A DNA stretch of 64,000 bases, from contig JANQFG010000289.1 in assembly GCA_028277985.1 (NCBI GenBank), positions 1-64,000 on the forward strand, written 5' to 3'. The notes under the pieces are model-generated. The model had not been told where the DNA came from and did not search any database. It was given only the letters and a program-made list of their open reading frames with translations. This DNA is from a bacterium. GTDB lineage: Bacteria > Desulfobacterota > DSWW01. Made by a program: the position numbers and the translations under genes. Below are positions 21,948-31,698 of the stretch, one piece after another (position 1 is the first letter of the stretch; every line of letters starts with the position of its first letter).

Positions 21948-21976
21948 GATCCCTGTCCCCTGATCCCTGACCCCCC
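21948..21976. repeat. Short direct repeats CCTGATCCCTG
   Basis: CCTGATCCCTG occurs twice within the short gap between the ABC permease and comEC. A reverse-complement core (AGGGATCAGGG) is found at about 9077, in the gap after the HD-domain gene. It is another low-complexity sequence seen only between genes. Confidence 0.45.
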
Positions 21977-22014
21977 ACTCGGCCCATTCGCTTCACCCTT
22001 ACATCTTTTTCCTT

Positions 22015-24495
22015 TCACCTTCTTCCTTCTTTTCCAAACGTCTCGACCCACAGGGAGCGCCCGTCCGTCCGGATACGGACGGCCCCGTCCAAGTCGGTGC
22101 GATAGAGCACAATCCCCCTTTCCCGGCAGCTGCGAACGACCCGTTCCGATGGGAAGTTGAAGCGGTTGCCATATCCTGAGGACACGACGGCCACGGCCGG
22201 GGCGACCGAGTCCAGAAAGGCCGGCCGGCTCGAGCTCGAGCTCCCGTGATGGGGCACCTTGAGCAGGGCCGACCTCAAGCTTTCCGGGTAGGCCACGAGG
22301 CCCCTCTCTGCGTTCTGCTCGATGTCCCCGGTGAGGAGAATGCTCACCCTGCCCAAGGTAAGCCGCAACACCAGGGAAGAGTCGTTGAGCAAGCTCCCTT
22401 TTACGGATGCACCCCACCTCTCCCCTTCCCTCTCCCCCTCCCCTGGGCAAAACGGGTTCAGTACGTCCACCCCGACACCTTGTATCGAAAAGGGCTCCCT
22501 GCTCCGGCACAGCCTGCGTATCCGGATACCATCACGGCGGCACTGATCCAGAAACGCGAAGTAGCCTTCAGGTTCACAGCCGAGTTCCGGGCCGATCCAG
22601 AGTTCTTCCGGTTCGAAGTGATCCGCAAGAAAAGGAAGCCCCCCGTAGTGATCCGCCTGGCCGTGGGACGCAACCATGTAATCGAGGCGGCGGATACGGC
22701 GATGGCCCAGAAAGGGCGAAACGATGCTCCTGCCGGCATCGTGGTAACCGGCTCTCGCAAGCCCCCCGTCCACAATCATTCGTTTGCCGCCGGGGAACTC
22801 GACCAGGATGCCGTCGCCCTGGCCTACGGCGAGGAAGGTGACCGCAAGCCCGGAGTCGGACCTGCTGCGAAGCGTGCTCGAAGCAAGCGAGAGACAGAAC
22901 AGGGCCACGGCCGTCCATAGGACCCTCTTTCGCCATGGCGAAGGCTTTGCGCCAAACCAAACGAAGAAGGCGAGATAGAAAAGGGCGATTTCAATGACCG
23001 AGGGTCGCCCCACCCGCAAGCAGGCAAAGGGGATCTCCGAAAAGACCTCCGCCGCTGCCACAACCCATTGGGTGCACACACTCGTTACCCGCAGCAGGGG
23101 TGTGGCAACGCCTGGCCAGATCAAGGCGATCCCGGAAGTGACGATCCCGAAAGGAATCACGATCCAGCCGACCAGGGGCACGACAATCAGGTTCGCAAAG
23201 ACTGCGAGCGGAGTAACCCGATTGAAGTAGAAAGCTGCAATCGGTGCGGTAGCCATTCCGGCGGCAAAGGTGGCAGAGAAGAGCCTCCACACCCAGGCTC
23301 CTGCGAGCCTCGGGAGCCATGCAAACACTCCGGGCCCTTGCAGAGGTCTTTCCCGGGGAAGGGGCCCCCAGGAAGAGCCGACCGCCAACAGACCCGCCAC
23401 AGCCGTGAAGGAAAGCTGGAAGGAGACCGAAAACAGGGCGGCCGGGTCCCAAAGGAGGATCAACAGTCCGGCGAGGGCCAGGGAATTCCAGACCGCCGCG
23501 ACCCGGTCCAGGAGACGGGCGCCCGCGAAGAGAGCAAGCATCGTGGCGGCCCGCACCGCAGTCGTCGGGCTGCCCGCGAGCAGCACATAGGCCCCCACCA
23601 CCGGTAGACAACCGAGAACGGCAATCTTCTCCGTTGAAAAACGAAGAAGCATCCATACGGAGCCCTTCAAAAGCGCCCTCAGCCCCCGATATGCGAAGAA
23701 CCCCACGAGTCCGACATGGAGCCCCGAGATGGCGAGGATGTGTGCCAGGCCCGACGACCGGAAGACCTCTGTCAACCGTTCAGACAGCCCGGAGCGGTCC
23801 CCGAGAAACCACGCCCGCAGAAGGCCTCTGACTCGAGGGTCTTCTTCCCTTGCAAAGAAGGCGGCCAACCGACACCGGGCTGCCTGCAGGCACCGCTCCA
23901 GCCGATACCCTTCCGCCACGCCCAGCCGAAAGAGATGGTGTGCACCCCGGATCGAACCCTTTACACAGAGGCCCTGAAGAAAGGAACGGGCCCTTCGGTC
24001 GATTTCTCCCGGGTTGCCGTAGTTCCTGGGTATCTTCAAGCGCACTTCGGCAGCCAGGATGTCTCCTACCCTGAGTTCGGGCACCCTACCGGACACCCAC
24101 AGGTCCACCCTGCCCTGTGCCCGAACAGTTCCCTCCGACGCACGTACAGCACGAGCCTCGACGATGAGACGGGTGAAGGCGTTACGGACCTCCGGCTCGC
24201 GAACAAGTACCGCCTCGAGCAGCAAGGGCTTTCCCGTTGCGCGATGCAGCACGTGATCCTTCGGGAACTCCGGTCTCAGTCGAGCCCCTGTTCTCAGTGC
24301 TGCCAGCAAGACGAGACACAGGAGAAGAGGGAGGATGCCAAGGGCGGAGCGTCTGCAACCCAGGAAGGCCCAGAGCGCTAATGGAACGGAAATCAGGAGT
24401 CCAAGCAGGAACATGTCCCGCCACTCCGGGCAATACCACCCGATCAGAGAGCCCGCAGCGTATGCGAACAGGGGCGGACCGGCGGGGCATATCAT
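22015..24495 (-). CDS. comEC: ComEC/Rec2 DNA-uptake channel protein
   Basis: About 826 residues from the ATG at 24495. It has an N-terminal DUF4131-like part with membrane helices. The central Competence domain has many helices and the hallmark SGLAHILAISGLHVGL with GVATP later. The C-terminal metallo-beta-lactamase-like domain contains GQGDGILVEFPGG, VDGG, SHGQADHYGG and VPHHGSSSS. ComEC carries single-stranded DNA across the inner membrane during transformation, and the C-terminal domain is thought to degrade the other strand. No other competence genes are in the window. The frame is open to 24624 and the start is not firm. Confidence 0.92.
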   Translation of the reverse strand: MICPAGPPLFAYAAGSLIGWYCPEWRDMFLLGLLISVPLALWAFLGCRRSALGILPLLLCLVLLAALRTGARLRPEFPKDHVLHRATGKPLLLEAVLVREPEVRNAFTRLIVEARAVRASEGTVRAQGRVDLWVSGRVPELRVGDILAAEVRLKIPRNYGNPGEIDRRARSFLQGLCVKGSIRGAHHLFRLGVAEGYRLERCLQAARCRLAAFFAREEDPRVRGLLRAWFLGDRSGLSERLTEVFRSSGLAHILAISGLHVGLVGFFAYRGLRALLKGSVWMLLRFSTEKIAVLGCLPVVGAYVLLAGSPTTAVRAATMLALFAGARLLDRVAAVWNSLALAGLLILLWDPAALFSVSFQLSFTAVAGLLAVGSSWGPLPRERPLQGPGVFAWLPRLAGAWVWRLFSATFAAGMATAPIAAFYFNRVTPLAVFANLIVVPLVGWIVIPFGIVTSGIALIWPGVATPLLRVTSVCTQWVVAAAEVFSEIPFACLRVGRPSVIEIALFYLAFFVWFGAKPSPWRKRVLWTAVALFCLSLASSTLRSRSDSGLAVTFLAVGQGDGILVEFPGGKRMIVDGGLARAGYHDAGRSIVSPFLGHRRIRRLDYMVASHGQADHYGGLPFLADHFEPEELWIGPELGCEPEGYFAFLDQCRRDGIRIRRLCRSREPFSIQGVGVDVLNPFCPGEGEREGERWGASVKGSLLNDSSLVLRLTLGRVSILLTGDIEQNAERGLVAYPESLRSALLKVPHHGSSSSSRPAFLDSVAPAVAVVSSGYGNRFNFPSERVVRSCRERGIVLYRTDLDGAVRIRTDGRSLWVETFGKEGRR

Positions 24496-24900
24496 GTCGG
24501 ACGCTCCCGTCTTTGTTGAGGGAGCTTCCGTGCAAGAAGAGGACCAGCGCCGCACCCGGCGCGATGGAGGGGCCGCAGGAAGCACTGCCGACACTGGATC
24601 GTGCCGCAGAGAGGCCTGTGACATCCGATAGACGCTCGCCCTCTTTCGACGAAGAACGTGCAGAAAAATCCACGGGCCGAGAGATGTGCGAGAGAAGGGG
24701 CAGAGGGCGAGCCGATCCGTCTCGGATGTTACAGAATCATCCTACTCAAGAACGGACCCGGAATGGATGGAAGAAAGCGCCGAGGAGGCTGCCAAAGCCA
24801 CGAGGCCAGCCCCCTCAGCTACAAACAGGAAGGTCGCTTCCTCTTCGTTCATGCGGCTCTCCCCGGAAGCAGGGACCGCCGCACAGGCCGATCGAAAGTC
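24496..24900. other. Intergenic region between HU gene and comEC
   Basis: No recognised gene. A 36-codon minus-strand reading frame at 24742-24852 starts with ATG behind GGGGAG, but its composition is unremarkable and I do not call it a gene. The upstream part may contain the comEC promoter. No clear hairpin-plus-T terminator for the HU gene is seen. Confidence 0.4.
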
Positions 24901-25203
24901 CTACTTCTTGCCGAGCACGGACTCCGAGCATGCCTTGGCCAGACGCATCTTCACGACGGTCTTGGCCGGTATCTTGATCGCCTCGCCCGTGGCAGGGTTA
25001 CGCCCCATCCGGGCCTTACGTCTCACCTTCGTCATCTTGCCGATGCCGGGAAGGACGAACGCACCTGTCTTCTTCGTCTGTGCCACCGCGAGTTCCGCAA
25101 ATTCGTTGACCACGTCGGCGGCCTGTTTCCGGGTCAGGTCGAACTTCTCTGCGAAATGCCCAACGATCTGCGACTTGGTCATCGGTTTCTTCGCTGTTGC
25201 CAT
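24901..25203 (-). CDS. HU-family DNA-binding protein
   Basis: A 100-residue histone-like protein. It begins MATAKKPMTKSQIVGHFAE, and the DNA-binding arm region carries LPGIGKMTKVRRKARMGRNP followed by ATGEAIKIPA, the HU/IHF signature. HU dimers bend and compact DNA. The start at 25203 is chosen for AGGGAGGAAAAAGG upstream. A longer reading to 25380 runs through the AT-rich promoter region. The upstream 25250-25320 segment is strongly AT-rich, as expected for a highly expressed gene. Confidence 0.95.
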   Translation of the reverse strand: MATAKKPMTKSQIVGHFAEKFDLTRKQAADVVNEFAELAVAQTKKTGAFVLPGIGKMTKVRRKARMGRNPATGEAIKIPAKTVVKMRLAKACSESVLGKK

Positions 25204-25433
25204 CGTCCTTTTTCCTCCCTTTCCGTTTGTGATGGATAATTTGCTGCAAGCATCATTACCATGAAAAAAAAATATTGCAATACTATTTTTAAAATTGTTT
25301 GAAAATTTCTTAGGGAAATGCGAAAAAACCACCCGGGAAGGCGATCGCAGGGCCTTCAACGCAGTCTGCAATGAGTTCATTCAGGTGTTATGGGAAGCCG
25401 CGAAAGGGGGAAATTGGCCTCGAAGAGGCTGTC

Positions 25434-26342
25434 CTAAGGGGGACACTTCGCACACATCGCCCGGAAGAGCGTCGTGCTCAGGTAGCGATCCCCGCGGTCG
25501 GGCAGGATCACGACGATCGTCCCGGAATCCAGTTGCTCGGCAATGCGTATGGCACCGATGAGGGCCGCTCCGCCGGACATGCCGACGAAAACGCCTTCCC
25601 GGGTCGCCAGAAGTCTCGTTGTTTCGTAGGCTTCTTCGTCGCCTACGATGATCTTCTCGTCCAGTTCGCCGGGCTCGTAGATCTGGGGCACCATAGATTC
25701 GGTCATATTCTTCAGACCCTGTATCGTGTGCCCTTCGACCGGCTCCACACCGACGATCTTCACCCCCGGCTTCTTCTCCCGCAGGTATCTTCCCGTGCCG
25801 ATCAGGGTGCCCGTGGTGCCGAGCCCGGCCACGAAGGCGTCAATCTCTCCCCCGGTCTGCTCGAAGATCTCCGGGCCTGTTGTTTCGAAATGAGAGAGCA
25901 GGTTGTTCACGTTCGAGAACTGGTATGGCATGAAATGCTTGTCCGGCTCCCGATCGAGAATCTCCTTCGCCTTGCGGATGGCGCCGTCCGTTCCGTCGCC
26001 CGCCGGCGTCATGATCACCTCCGCCCCGAAGGCCTCCAGGATCGCCTGCCGCTCCGAGCTGACGCATGCCGGCAGGCAGAGCTTCACACGGTAGCCTTTG
26101 GCGGCACCGATCATGGCCAGCGCGATCCCAGTGTTCCCGGACGTGGGCTCCAGGATCGTCTTCTCGGGCGTGAGCTCTCCGGATTCCTCCGCCTTCTTGA
26201 TCATATAATAGGCAGGACGATCCTTGACCGATCCCCCCGGGTTGTTCCCCTCCAGCTTGGCGAGAATCCTCACGTTGGAGTTCCCGTTCCAGCACTGTAA
26301 TTCCACGAGGGGCGTGTTGCCAATGGCTGCGATTACACTCAT
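25434..26342 (-). CDS. Cysteine synthase, CysM/CysK family
   Basis: A 302-residue PLP enzyme of fold type II that makes cysteine from O-acetylserine or a related activated serine and sulfide. The PLP lysine is Lys40 in NNPGGSVKDRPA, the substrate loop is PTSGNTGIALA (about 66-76), and the phosphate-binding GLGTTGTLIG lies near 170. Sequence features such as the short N-terminus are closer to CysM than CysK. The protein ends AMCAKCPP, a CxxC tail not part of the catalytic core. It lies 24 bases after an acyl-CoA dehydrogenase gene. Confidence 0.93.
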   Translation of the reverse strand: MSVIAAIGNTPLVELQCWNGNSNVRILAKLEGNNPGGSVKDRPAYYMIKKAEESGELTPEKTILEPTSGNTGIALAMIGAAKGYRVKLCLPACVSSERQAILEAFGAEVIMTPAGDGTDGAIRKAKEILDREPDKHFMPYQFSNVNNLLSHFETTGPEIFEQTGGEIDAFVAGLGTTGTLIGTGRYLREKKPGVKIVGVEPVEGHTIQGLKNMTESMVPQIYEPGELDEKIIVGDEEAYETTRLLATREGVFVGMSGGAALIGAIRIAEQLDSGTIVVILPDRGDRYLSTTLFRAMCAKCPP

Positions 26343-26366
26343 TGACTCTATCCTCGCATCCTTCTC

Positions 26367-27581
26367 TCAGGCCTTCCAGGTTGTCGCCAACTCCTGGCCC
26401 ATGGTGATGATTTGCATTTCGGCCGTACCGGCACCGATCTCGAGGAGCTTTGCGTCCCGCGCGAGCCGCTCAACCACGTACTCCCTCATGTACCCGTAGC
26501 CTCCCAGGATCGCGATCGCCTCGTTGGCCACCCATGTGGCCATCTCGGAACAATAGAGCTTGCCCATACAGACATCGAGCCTCGTCTGGCCGCCGTAGAT
26601 AGAATGCTGAAGCGTCCGAAGGAATATGTTGCGAACGTTCCCCATGGCCACGTACATGCGTGCCAGCCGATTCTGGATCAGCTGGAAATCGATCAGTGGG
26701 CGGCCGAACTGTACCCTCTCCTTCGCATACTGGACCGAGATCTCAAAGCATCGCTCGATCATACCCAGCGCGATGGAGGGGATCCCGCTCCGTTCATTGC
26801 TCAAACCCTCTTTCACGTGGTCCCGACTCTTCGAGGCCTGCTCCCCGCCGATAAGCCTGTCGGTCGGGATACGGCAATCGTCAAAGAACACCTCGCTGGT
26901 CTGCGAGGCCTTCATTCCCATTTTCTGAAATGCCGTGCCCGTTGACAAGCCGGGATCCTCCCGAAGGACGATGAAGTTCTGGATCTCCTTGCCGGCATCG
27001 CCCCGGTCCAGCTTCGCATACACCACGAACACGTCTGCGACCGGCCCGTTCGTAATAAAGGTCTTCGAGCCGTTGAGCACGTAGTGATCTCCATCTTCGA
27101 CGGCCGAAGTTCGCATGCTCCCCAGGGCGTCCGAGCCCGCACCCGGCTCGGTGAGGCACCAGGCTCCGATCTGGTCGAGCTTCATAAGGGGGCGGCCGAA
27201 GGTCTCTTTCTGCTCCACTGTCCCCTTGGCCAGGATCGTTCCACCCGCCAGCCCCGTGCTCACGCCGAAAGACATGGCCGCTCCCGGGCTCACGCGGGAC
27301 ATCTCCTTCACCAGCAGGTTGCCGGCAATCACCTCCATGCCCTCCATCGGATCGTCCGGGTTCGGCGTTCGCTCCTCTCCCGAATCGGCCCGCCGGGGCC
27401 TGGACAGGTCCAGCGCATCCATCTGGGACCGAATCCCCAGCGTCTCGACCATCTTTCGCAGGGGGTCGAACAGGGGAATCTTCCCGTCCTCGACGTCGTC
27501 GATGATCGGTTCGATCTCGTTCATCATGTACTGGCGGAACATGTCCTCGATCATCCGATGGGTGTCGTTGAGCTCGAACAT
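26367..27581 (-). CDS. Acyl-CoA dehydrogenase
   Basis: A 404-residue flavoprotein. It has the FAD-contact segment WCLTEPGAGSDALG, a middle beta domain, and a C-terminal helical domain ending YVVERLARDAKLLEIGAGTAE. The usual MCAD-type catalytic Glu (YEGT) is Ala here (GAGT), as in isovaleryl-CoA-type enzymes that take the base from another helix, so activity is not excluded. The acyl substrate is not predictable. The ATG at 27581 has AAAGGAG seven bases upstream. An insertion near residues 55-75 is rich in charged residues. Confidence 0.92.
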   Translation of the reverse strand: MFELNDTHRMIEDMFRQYMMNEIEPIIDDVEDGKIPLFDPLRKMVETLGIRSQMDALDLSRPRRADSGEERTPNPDDPMEGMEVIAGNLLVKEMSRVSPGAAMSFGVSTGLAGGTILAKGTVEQKETFGRPLMKLDQIGAWCLTEPGAGSDALGSMRTSAVEDGDHYVLNGSKTFITNGPVADVFVVYAKLDRGDAGKEIQNFIVLREDPGLSTGTAFQKMGMKASQTSEVFFDDCRIPTDRLIGGEQASKSRDHVKEGLSNERSGIPSIALGMIERCFEISVQYAKERVQFGRPLIDFQLIQNRLARMYVAMGNVRNIFLRTLQHSIYGGQTRLDVCMGKLYCSEMATWVANEAIAILGGYGYMREYVVERLARDAKLLEIGAGTAEMQIITMGQELATTWKA

Positions 27582-27696
27582 CTCTGGGCTCCTTTCTCGA
27601 GACGGGTTGCAGCCGCGGAATGCCCTCCCCATAGGTGTATCGCATGAAAAGGGGCTTGTCCACGTGGCGGGGCCGGCCGGATTTGACCGACCGGGG

Positions 27697-29562
27697 TCAA
27701 CCTTGGGTTCCGTCAACCGGGTGAAAGTGGTTCCAGAGTGACCGTGCGGCTCTCTCGCTCATGCCATCGACGGCACGCAACTCCTCCACCGACGCCTTCC
27801 GGATCCTCTCCAGGTCGCCCAAGGCATCCAGCAGCGCCTTCTTCCTCTTCGGGCCGATCTCCGGAATCCCGTCCAGCGCGGACCGGGACATTGCGTCCGA
27901 CCGCAGCTTTCGGTGGTATGTGATGGCGAACCGGTGCGCTTCGTCCCGCACCTGTTGCAGAAGATGCAATGCTTTGGAATGAGCGGCGAAGTTCACCGGG
28001 TTCGACCGCCCCGGCAGAAAGACCCGATCCACCCACGGATCCGCCTCGGATGCCGGTTCCGTCCCCTCCGGTTGGCGTTTCCGTGCCTTCGCGATCCCGG
28101 CCACCTGCACACCTTGGATGCCCAGATCTTCCAGCACCTTCAGTGCCACGCCGAGATGCCCCTTTCCCCCATCGATGAGCAGGAGGTCAGGCAAATCCAG
28201 ATGCTCTTCCCCCTTCGAAAACCTCCGATAGAGGACTTCGTACATCATGCCGTAATCATCCGCGCCGATCGGCACGCGGATCTTGTACCTGCGATAGCCC
28301 TCTTGAAAGGAAAGCCCCTCCTGAAAGACCACGCGGGAGCCCACGGCCAGCTCCCCGCGGAGGTTCGAGATGTCGAAGCATTCGATCCGCCTCGGCGGCT
28401 TCCCCATGGCCAGCTTCTTCTGAATCTCCTCGAGAACGGTGAGTCGACGTCGGTCATCCCGCAAGTGTTCTTCATACAGGGACTTTGCATTCAGCTCGGC
28501 CAGGGATACGAGATGTCTCTTCTCTCCCCGCTTCGGCGTCTTGAGCGAACAGGGCCCATCGCGCAAATCGAAGAAAAGGTCCTCCACCGCTTCCCGGTCC
28601 TCCACCTCCATGGGCAGCAGGATCTCGGGAGGAATCGATCGGCCGGGCTGTGCGTAGTACTGTAAAAGGAAGGACCTCAGAAGCTCCGCAGGGGGAATGA
28701 CCGTCTCCGAGAACGGAAATCCCCTTCTTTCCACGAGGCTTCCCTCCCTGACCTGAAGAAGCGCGATCTCCACCTGCCCTGCTTCCTCGTAGAAACCGAT
28801 CACGTCCTGGTCCTCGTCCTGGCTCCCCACGACCCGCTGTCGTTCCATGGTCAGCCGGATGCCTGCGATGCGGTCCCGCAGCTGTGCCGCCTCCTCGAAG
28901 CGCATGTTGTCCGCGGAGTCTTTCATCTCCTTCTCGAGGATCTTCAAGACTTCATTGCTCCTCCCCTGCAGGATGAGCACCGCCTGATCCACCATCTCGT
29001 TGTACTTTTCGGCCGAGATCTCACGTGCACAGGAGCCTGAACACCGTCCCATCTGGTACTGGAGGCAGGGCCTTTTGCGACTCTGGAACTCCCGATCGCT
29101 GCAGGTCCGAAGGGGGTACATCCTGTGGATCTGCCTCAAGGTGTCCCGCATGGCGCCGCCCGACGAATAGGGCCCGAAGATGAGCCTTCCCGGCTTGGGC
29201 TGCGGCCTTCGGACCGGCACGAAACGGGGGAAGGGATGGTTTCGATCGACCATGAGGTGCAGGTAGGTCTTGTCGTCCCGAAGATCCACGTTGTAACGGG
29301 GACGATGCCGTTTGATGAGGGTGTTCTCGAGCAGAAGTGCTTCTTTCTCGGTCCGGGTGACGATGTGGTCCAGGTCCTTCACTTTGGCCATGAGAAAACG
29401 AACCTTGGGGTAGGCATCTGCACCGGCACCCACGTAGGACCGGAGACGGGCCCGGAGGTTCTTCGCCTTGCCCACGTAGAGGACCTTGCCCTCCTCCCCC
29501 TTCATCAGATAAACGCCGGGCTGAACAGGCAGGTGGGGAATGAGCTCCTCAATCGGGTGCAT
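27697..29562 (-). CDS. uvrC: Excinuclease ABC subunit C
   Basis: A 621-residue repair nuclease. The N-terminal GIY-YIG domain includes PGVYLMKGEEGKVLYVGKAK and makes the 3' incision. A UVR motif near 205-235 contacts UvrB, the RNase H-like domain makes the 5' incision, and a helix-hairpin-helix pair (IGPKRKKALL) closes the C-terminus. The ATG at 29562 has GGAG upstream. It is downstream of uvrB with 126 bases of repeat-containing spacer. Confidence 0.97.
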   Translation of the reverse strand: MHPIEELIPHLPVQPGVYLMKGEEGKVLYVGKAKNLRARLRSYVGAGADAYPKVRFLMAKVKDLDHIVTRTEKEALLLENTLIKRHRPRYNVDLRDDKTYLHLMVDRNHPFPRFVPVRRPQPKPGRLIFGPYSSGGAMRDTLRQIHRMYPLRTCSDREFQSRKRPCLQYQMGRCSGSCAREISAEKYNEMVDQAVLILQGRSNEVLKILEKEMKDSADNMRFEEAAQLRDRIAGIRLTMERQRVVGSQDEDQDVIGFYEEAGQVEIALLQVREGSLVERRGFPFSETVIPPAELLRSFLLQYYAQPGRSIPPEILLPMEVEDREAVEDLFFDLRDGPCSLKTPKRGEKRHLVSLAELNAKSLYEEHLRDDRRRLTVLEEIQKKLAMGKPPRRIECFDISNLRGELAVGSRVVFQEGLSFQEGYRRYKIRVPIGADDYGMMYEVLYRRFSKGEEHLDLPDLLLIDGGKGHLGVALKVLEDLGIQGVQVAGIAKARKRQPEGTEPASEADPWVDRVFLPGRSNPVNFAAHSKALHLLQQVRDEAHRFAITYHRKLRSDAMSRSALDGIPEIGPKRKKALLDALGDLERIRKASVEELRAVDGMSERAARSLWNHFHPVDGTQG

Positions 29563-29688
29563 CTGTCGCTCCGCTCCGGTGGCGTGTGACGAGTGGCAAG
29601 TGGCACTCACCAAATCCATGCCGTGGCCGTGCCCGGTTTCGAGGACGAGGACGACGACGAGGACGAGCGCCTGTGTGCCGATAGCTTC
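29563..29688. repeat. uvrB-uvrC spacer with dispersed repeat and GAC-rich tract
   Basis: Positions 29590-29605 are an exact inverted copy of the 16-mer found at 9220-9235. Next to it, 29641-29667 is a GAGGACGAGGACGACGACGA-type triplet tract, and a similar tract (CGTCGTCGTCCCCGTCCTCG) lies near 9100. The two intergenic regions therefore share two low-complexity components. Confidence 0.6.
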
Positions 29689-31683
29689 CTAGATCAACTC
29701 CAGCTCCGCCTTCTGCAACTCCTTGAGCTGATCCCGGATTTCCGCCGCCCTCTCGAACTCGAGCTTTGCGGCCTTCTCCCGCATCTCGATGGTCATGGAA
29801 CGGATTCGTGCACGGAGGTCCTCGATGCTTCCATAGTCGGGCGTGCCCTCCTCGATGCTCGGAATCGCTCCGTAATCCGCCTCGTAGACCGAGGCCCTGA
29901 CCTCCCGGATCGATTTCACCACACTCTCCGGCGTGATCCCTTTCTCCTGATTGTAGGCGAGCTGCTTCTTCCTTCTGCGGTCGGTTTCCTCCAGCGCCCG
30001 AGCCATGGAGGGCGTCACAGTATCTCCGTAGAGGATGACCCGTCCTCGCACGTTTCGGGCCGTGCGGCCAAAGGTCTGGATGAGCGAGCGTTCCGATCGG
30101 AGGAAGCCTTCCTTGTCCGCGTCCAGGATCGCGACGAGCGCGACCTCCGGCAGATCGAGGCCCTCCCGCAACAGGTTGATCCCGACCAGGACGTCGAACT
30201 CCCCCTTCCGGAGGTCCCGCAGGATTTCCATCCTCTCGAGGGTCTTGATGTCCGAGTGGAGGTATCTTACGCGTATCCCTGTTTCGCTGTAGTAGTCGGT
30301 CAGGTCCTCTGCCATCCGCTTCGTGAGCGTCGTGACGAGCACCCTGAACCCCTGGTCCACCGTCTTCCGTATCTCTGCCTGAAGATGATCGACCTGATGG
30401 GACGCCTTCTCGATCGTCACATCCGGATCGACCAGGCCGGTCGGACGGATGACCTGTTCCACGAACACCCCTCCGCTCTTCTTCAGCTCATAGTCCCCCG
30501 GCGTGGCCGAAACATAGCAGGCCTGGTGGACGCGCTCCTCGAATTCGCCGAAATTCAGCGGTCGGTTGTCCAGTGCGCAGGGCAGCCGGAAGCCGTACTC
30601 CACCAGGGTGCGTTTCCGGGACTGGTCTCCGTGATACATCCCGTTCAACTGGGGGACCGTCAGATGGCTCTCGTCGAGAAAGATCAGGAAATCCCTCGGA
30701 AAGTAGTCGATCAGCGTGTACGGAGGCTCTCCGGGAACCCGTCCCTCGAGGTGCCTCGAGTAGTTCTCGATCCCCGTGCAGAACCCCATTTCGCGAAGCA
30801 TCTCCAGATCGTACCGGGTGCGCTGCTCCAGCCGCTGCATCTCGAGTAGCTGCCCCGCCGCCTTCAACTCCCCGAGCCGTTCTTCGAGTTCCGCTTCGAT
30901 CCCTTCGATCGCACCGTCCAGACGGTCCGAAGTCGTCACGTAGTGGCTGGCCGGGAAGAGGGCCACCTTTCTGAGCTCCTGTATCGCCCTTCCCCGCAAG
31001 GGGTCGATCTCGCTGATCACCTCCACCGTGTCCCCGAAGAACTCTACGCGCACCGCGCGCTCGTCTTCATAGGCGGGAAAGATATCGACCACGTCTCCCC
31101 GCACGCGAAAGGTGCCCCGGTAGAAGTCGTGATCGTTCCGGGTGTATTGAACCTCTACCAGTCGATCGAGCAGGGCTTCCCGGGAAAGGGTTTCTCCCTT
31201 CTCGATGAACAGGAGCATCTGATGGTAGTTCTCGGGGGACCCGATCCCGTAGATACAGGACACGCTGGCAACGATGATCACGTCACGACGCTCGAACAGG
31301 GATCGCGTGGCGGAATGGCGCAGCTTGTCGATCTCCTCGTTGATCGAAGCATCCTTCTCGATGTAGGTGTCCGTAGAAGGAACGTAGGCTTCCGGCTGGT
31401 AGTAGTCGTAGTAGCTGACGAAGTATTCAACCGCGTTGTTCGGGAAGATGGCCTTGAATTCGCCGTACAGCTGTCCCGCCAGGGTCTTGTTCGGCGCGAT
31501 GACCAGGGTGGGTCTGTTGACCCTCGCCACCACGTTGGCCACCGTGTAGGTCTTGCCGGAGCCGGTCACACCCAGGAGCACCTGGTGCTTGGCACCCCGG
31601 TGGACTTCCTCCACCAGATCAGCGATCGCCTGCGGCTGATCCCCCTTGGGCTCGAATTCGGAAACGAGCTCGAATCGATCCAC
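29689..31683 (-). CDS. uvrB: Excinuclease ABC subunit B
   Basis: A 664-residue helicase-like damage verifier. Walker A is [15 protein letters not shown] near 38-52, the beta-hairpin is [24 protein letters not shown]-like DESH lies near 338, and a C-terminal UVR motif (about 625-660) binds UvrC. It loads onto damaged DNA with UvrA, which is not in the window. The start is GTG at 31683 with AGGGGAC upstream. Confidence 0.98.
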   Translation of the reverse strand: MDRFELVSEFEPKGDQPQAIADLVEEVHRGAKHQVLLGVTGSGKTYTVANVVARVNRPTLVIAPNKTLAGQLYGEFKAIFPNNAVEYFVSYYDYYQPEAYVPSTDTYIEKDASINEEIDKLRHSATRSLFERRDVIIVASVSCIYGIGSPENYHQMLLFIEKGETLSREALLDRLVEVQYTRNDHDFYRGTFRVRGDVVDIFPAYEDERAVRVEFFGDTVEVISEIDPLRGRAIQELRKVALFPASHYVTTSDRLDGAIEGIEAELEERLGELKAAGQLLEMQRLEQRTRYDLEMLREMGFCTGIENYSRHLEGRVPGEPPYTLIDYFPRDFLIFLDESHLTVPQLNGMYHGDQSRKRTLVEYGFRLPCALDNRPLNFGEFEERVHQACYVSATPGDYELKKSGGVFVEQVIRPTGLVDPDVTIEKASHQVDHLQAEIRKTVDQGFRVLVTTLTKRMAEDLTDYYSETGIRVRYLHSDIKTLERMEILRDLRKGEFDVLVGINLLREGLDLPEVALVAILDADKEGFLRSERSLIQTFGRTARNVRGRVILYGDTVTPSMARALEETDRRRKKQLAYNQEKGITPESVVKSIREVRASVYEADYGAIPSIEEGTPDYGSIEDLRARIRSMTIEMREKAAKLEFERAAEIRDQLKELQKAELELI

Positions 31684-31698
31684 CGGTCCCCTGCCTGC

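Noticed and set aside
24686-25264. Plus-strand frame across the HU gene
   Set aside because: It is antisense to the HU-family gene, whose minus-strand product matches the family over its full length.
26367-27581. Acyl-CoA dehydrogenase inactive because the YEGT glutamate is missing
   Set aside because: The GAGT form is normal in isovaleryl-CoA-type enzymes, where the catalytic base sits elsewhere. The change alone does not show loss of function.
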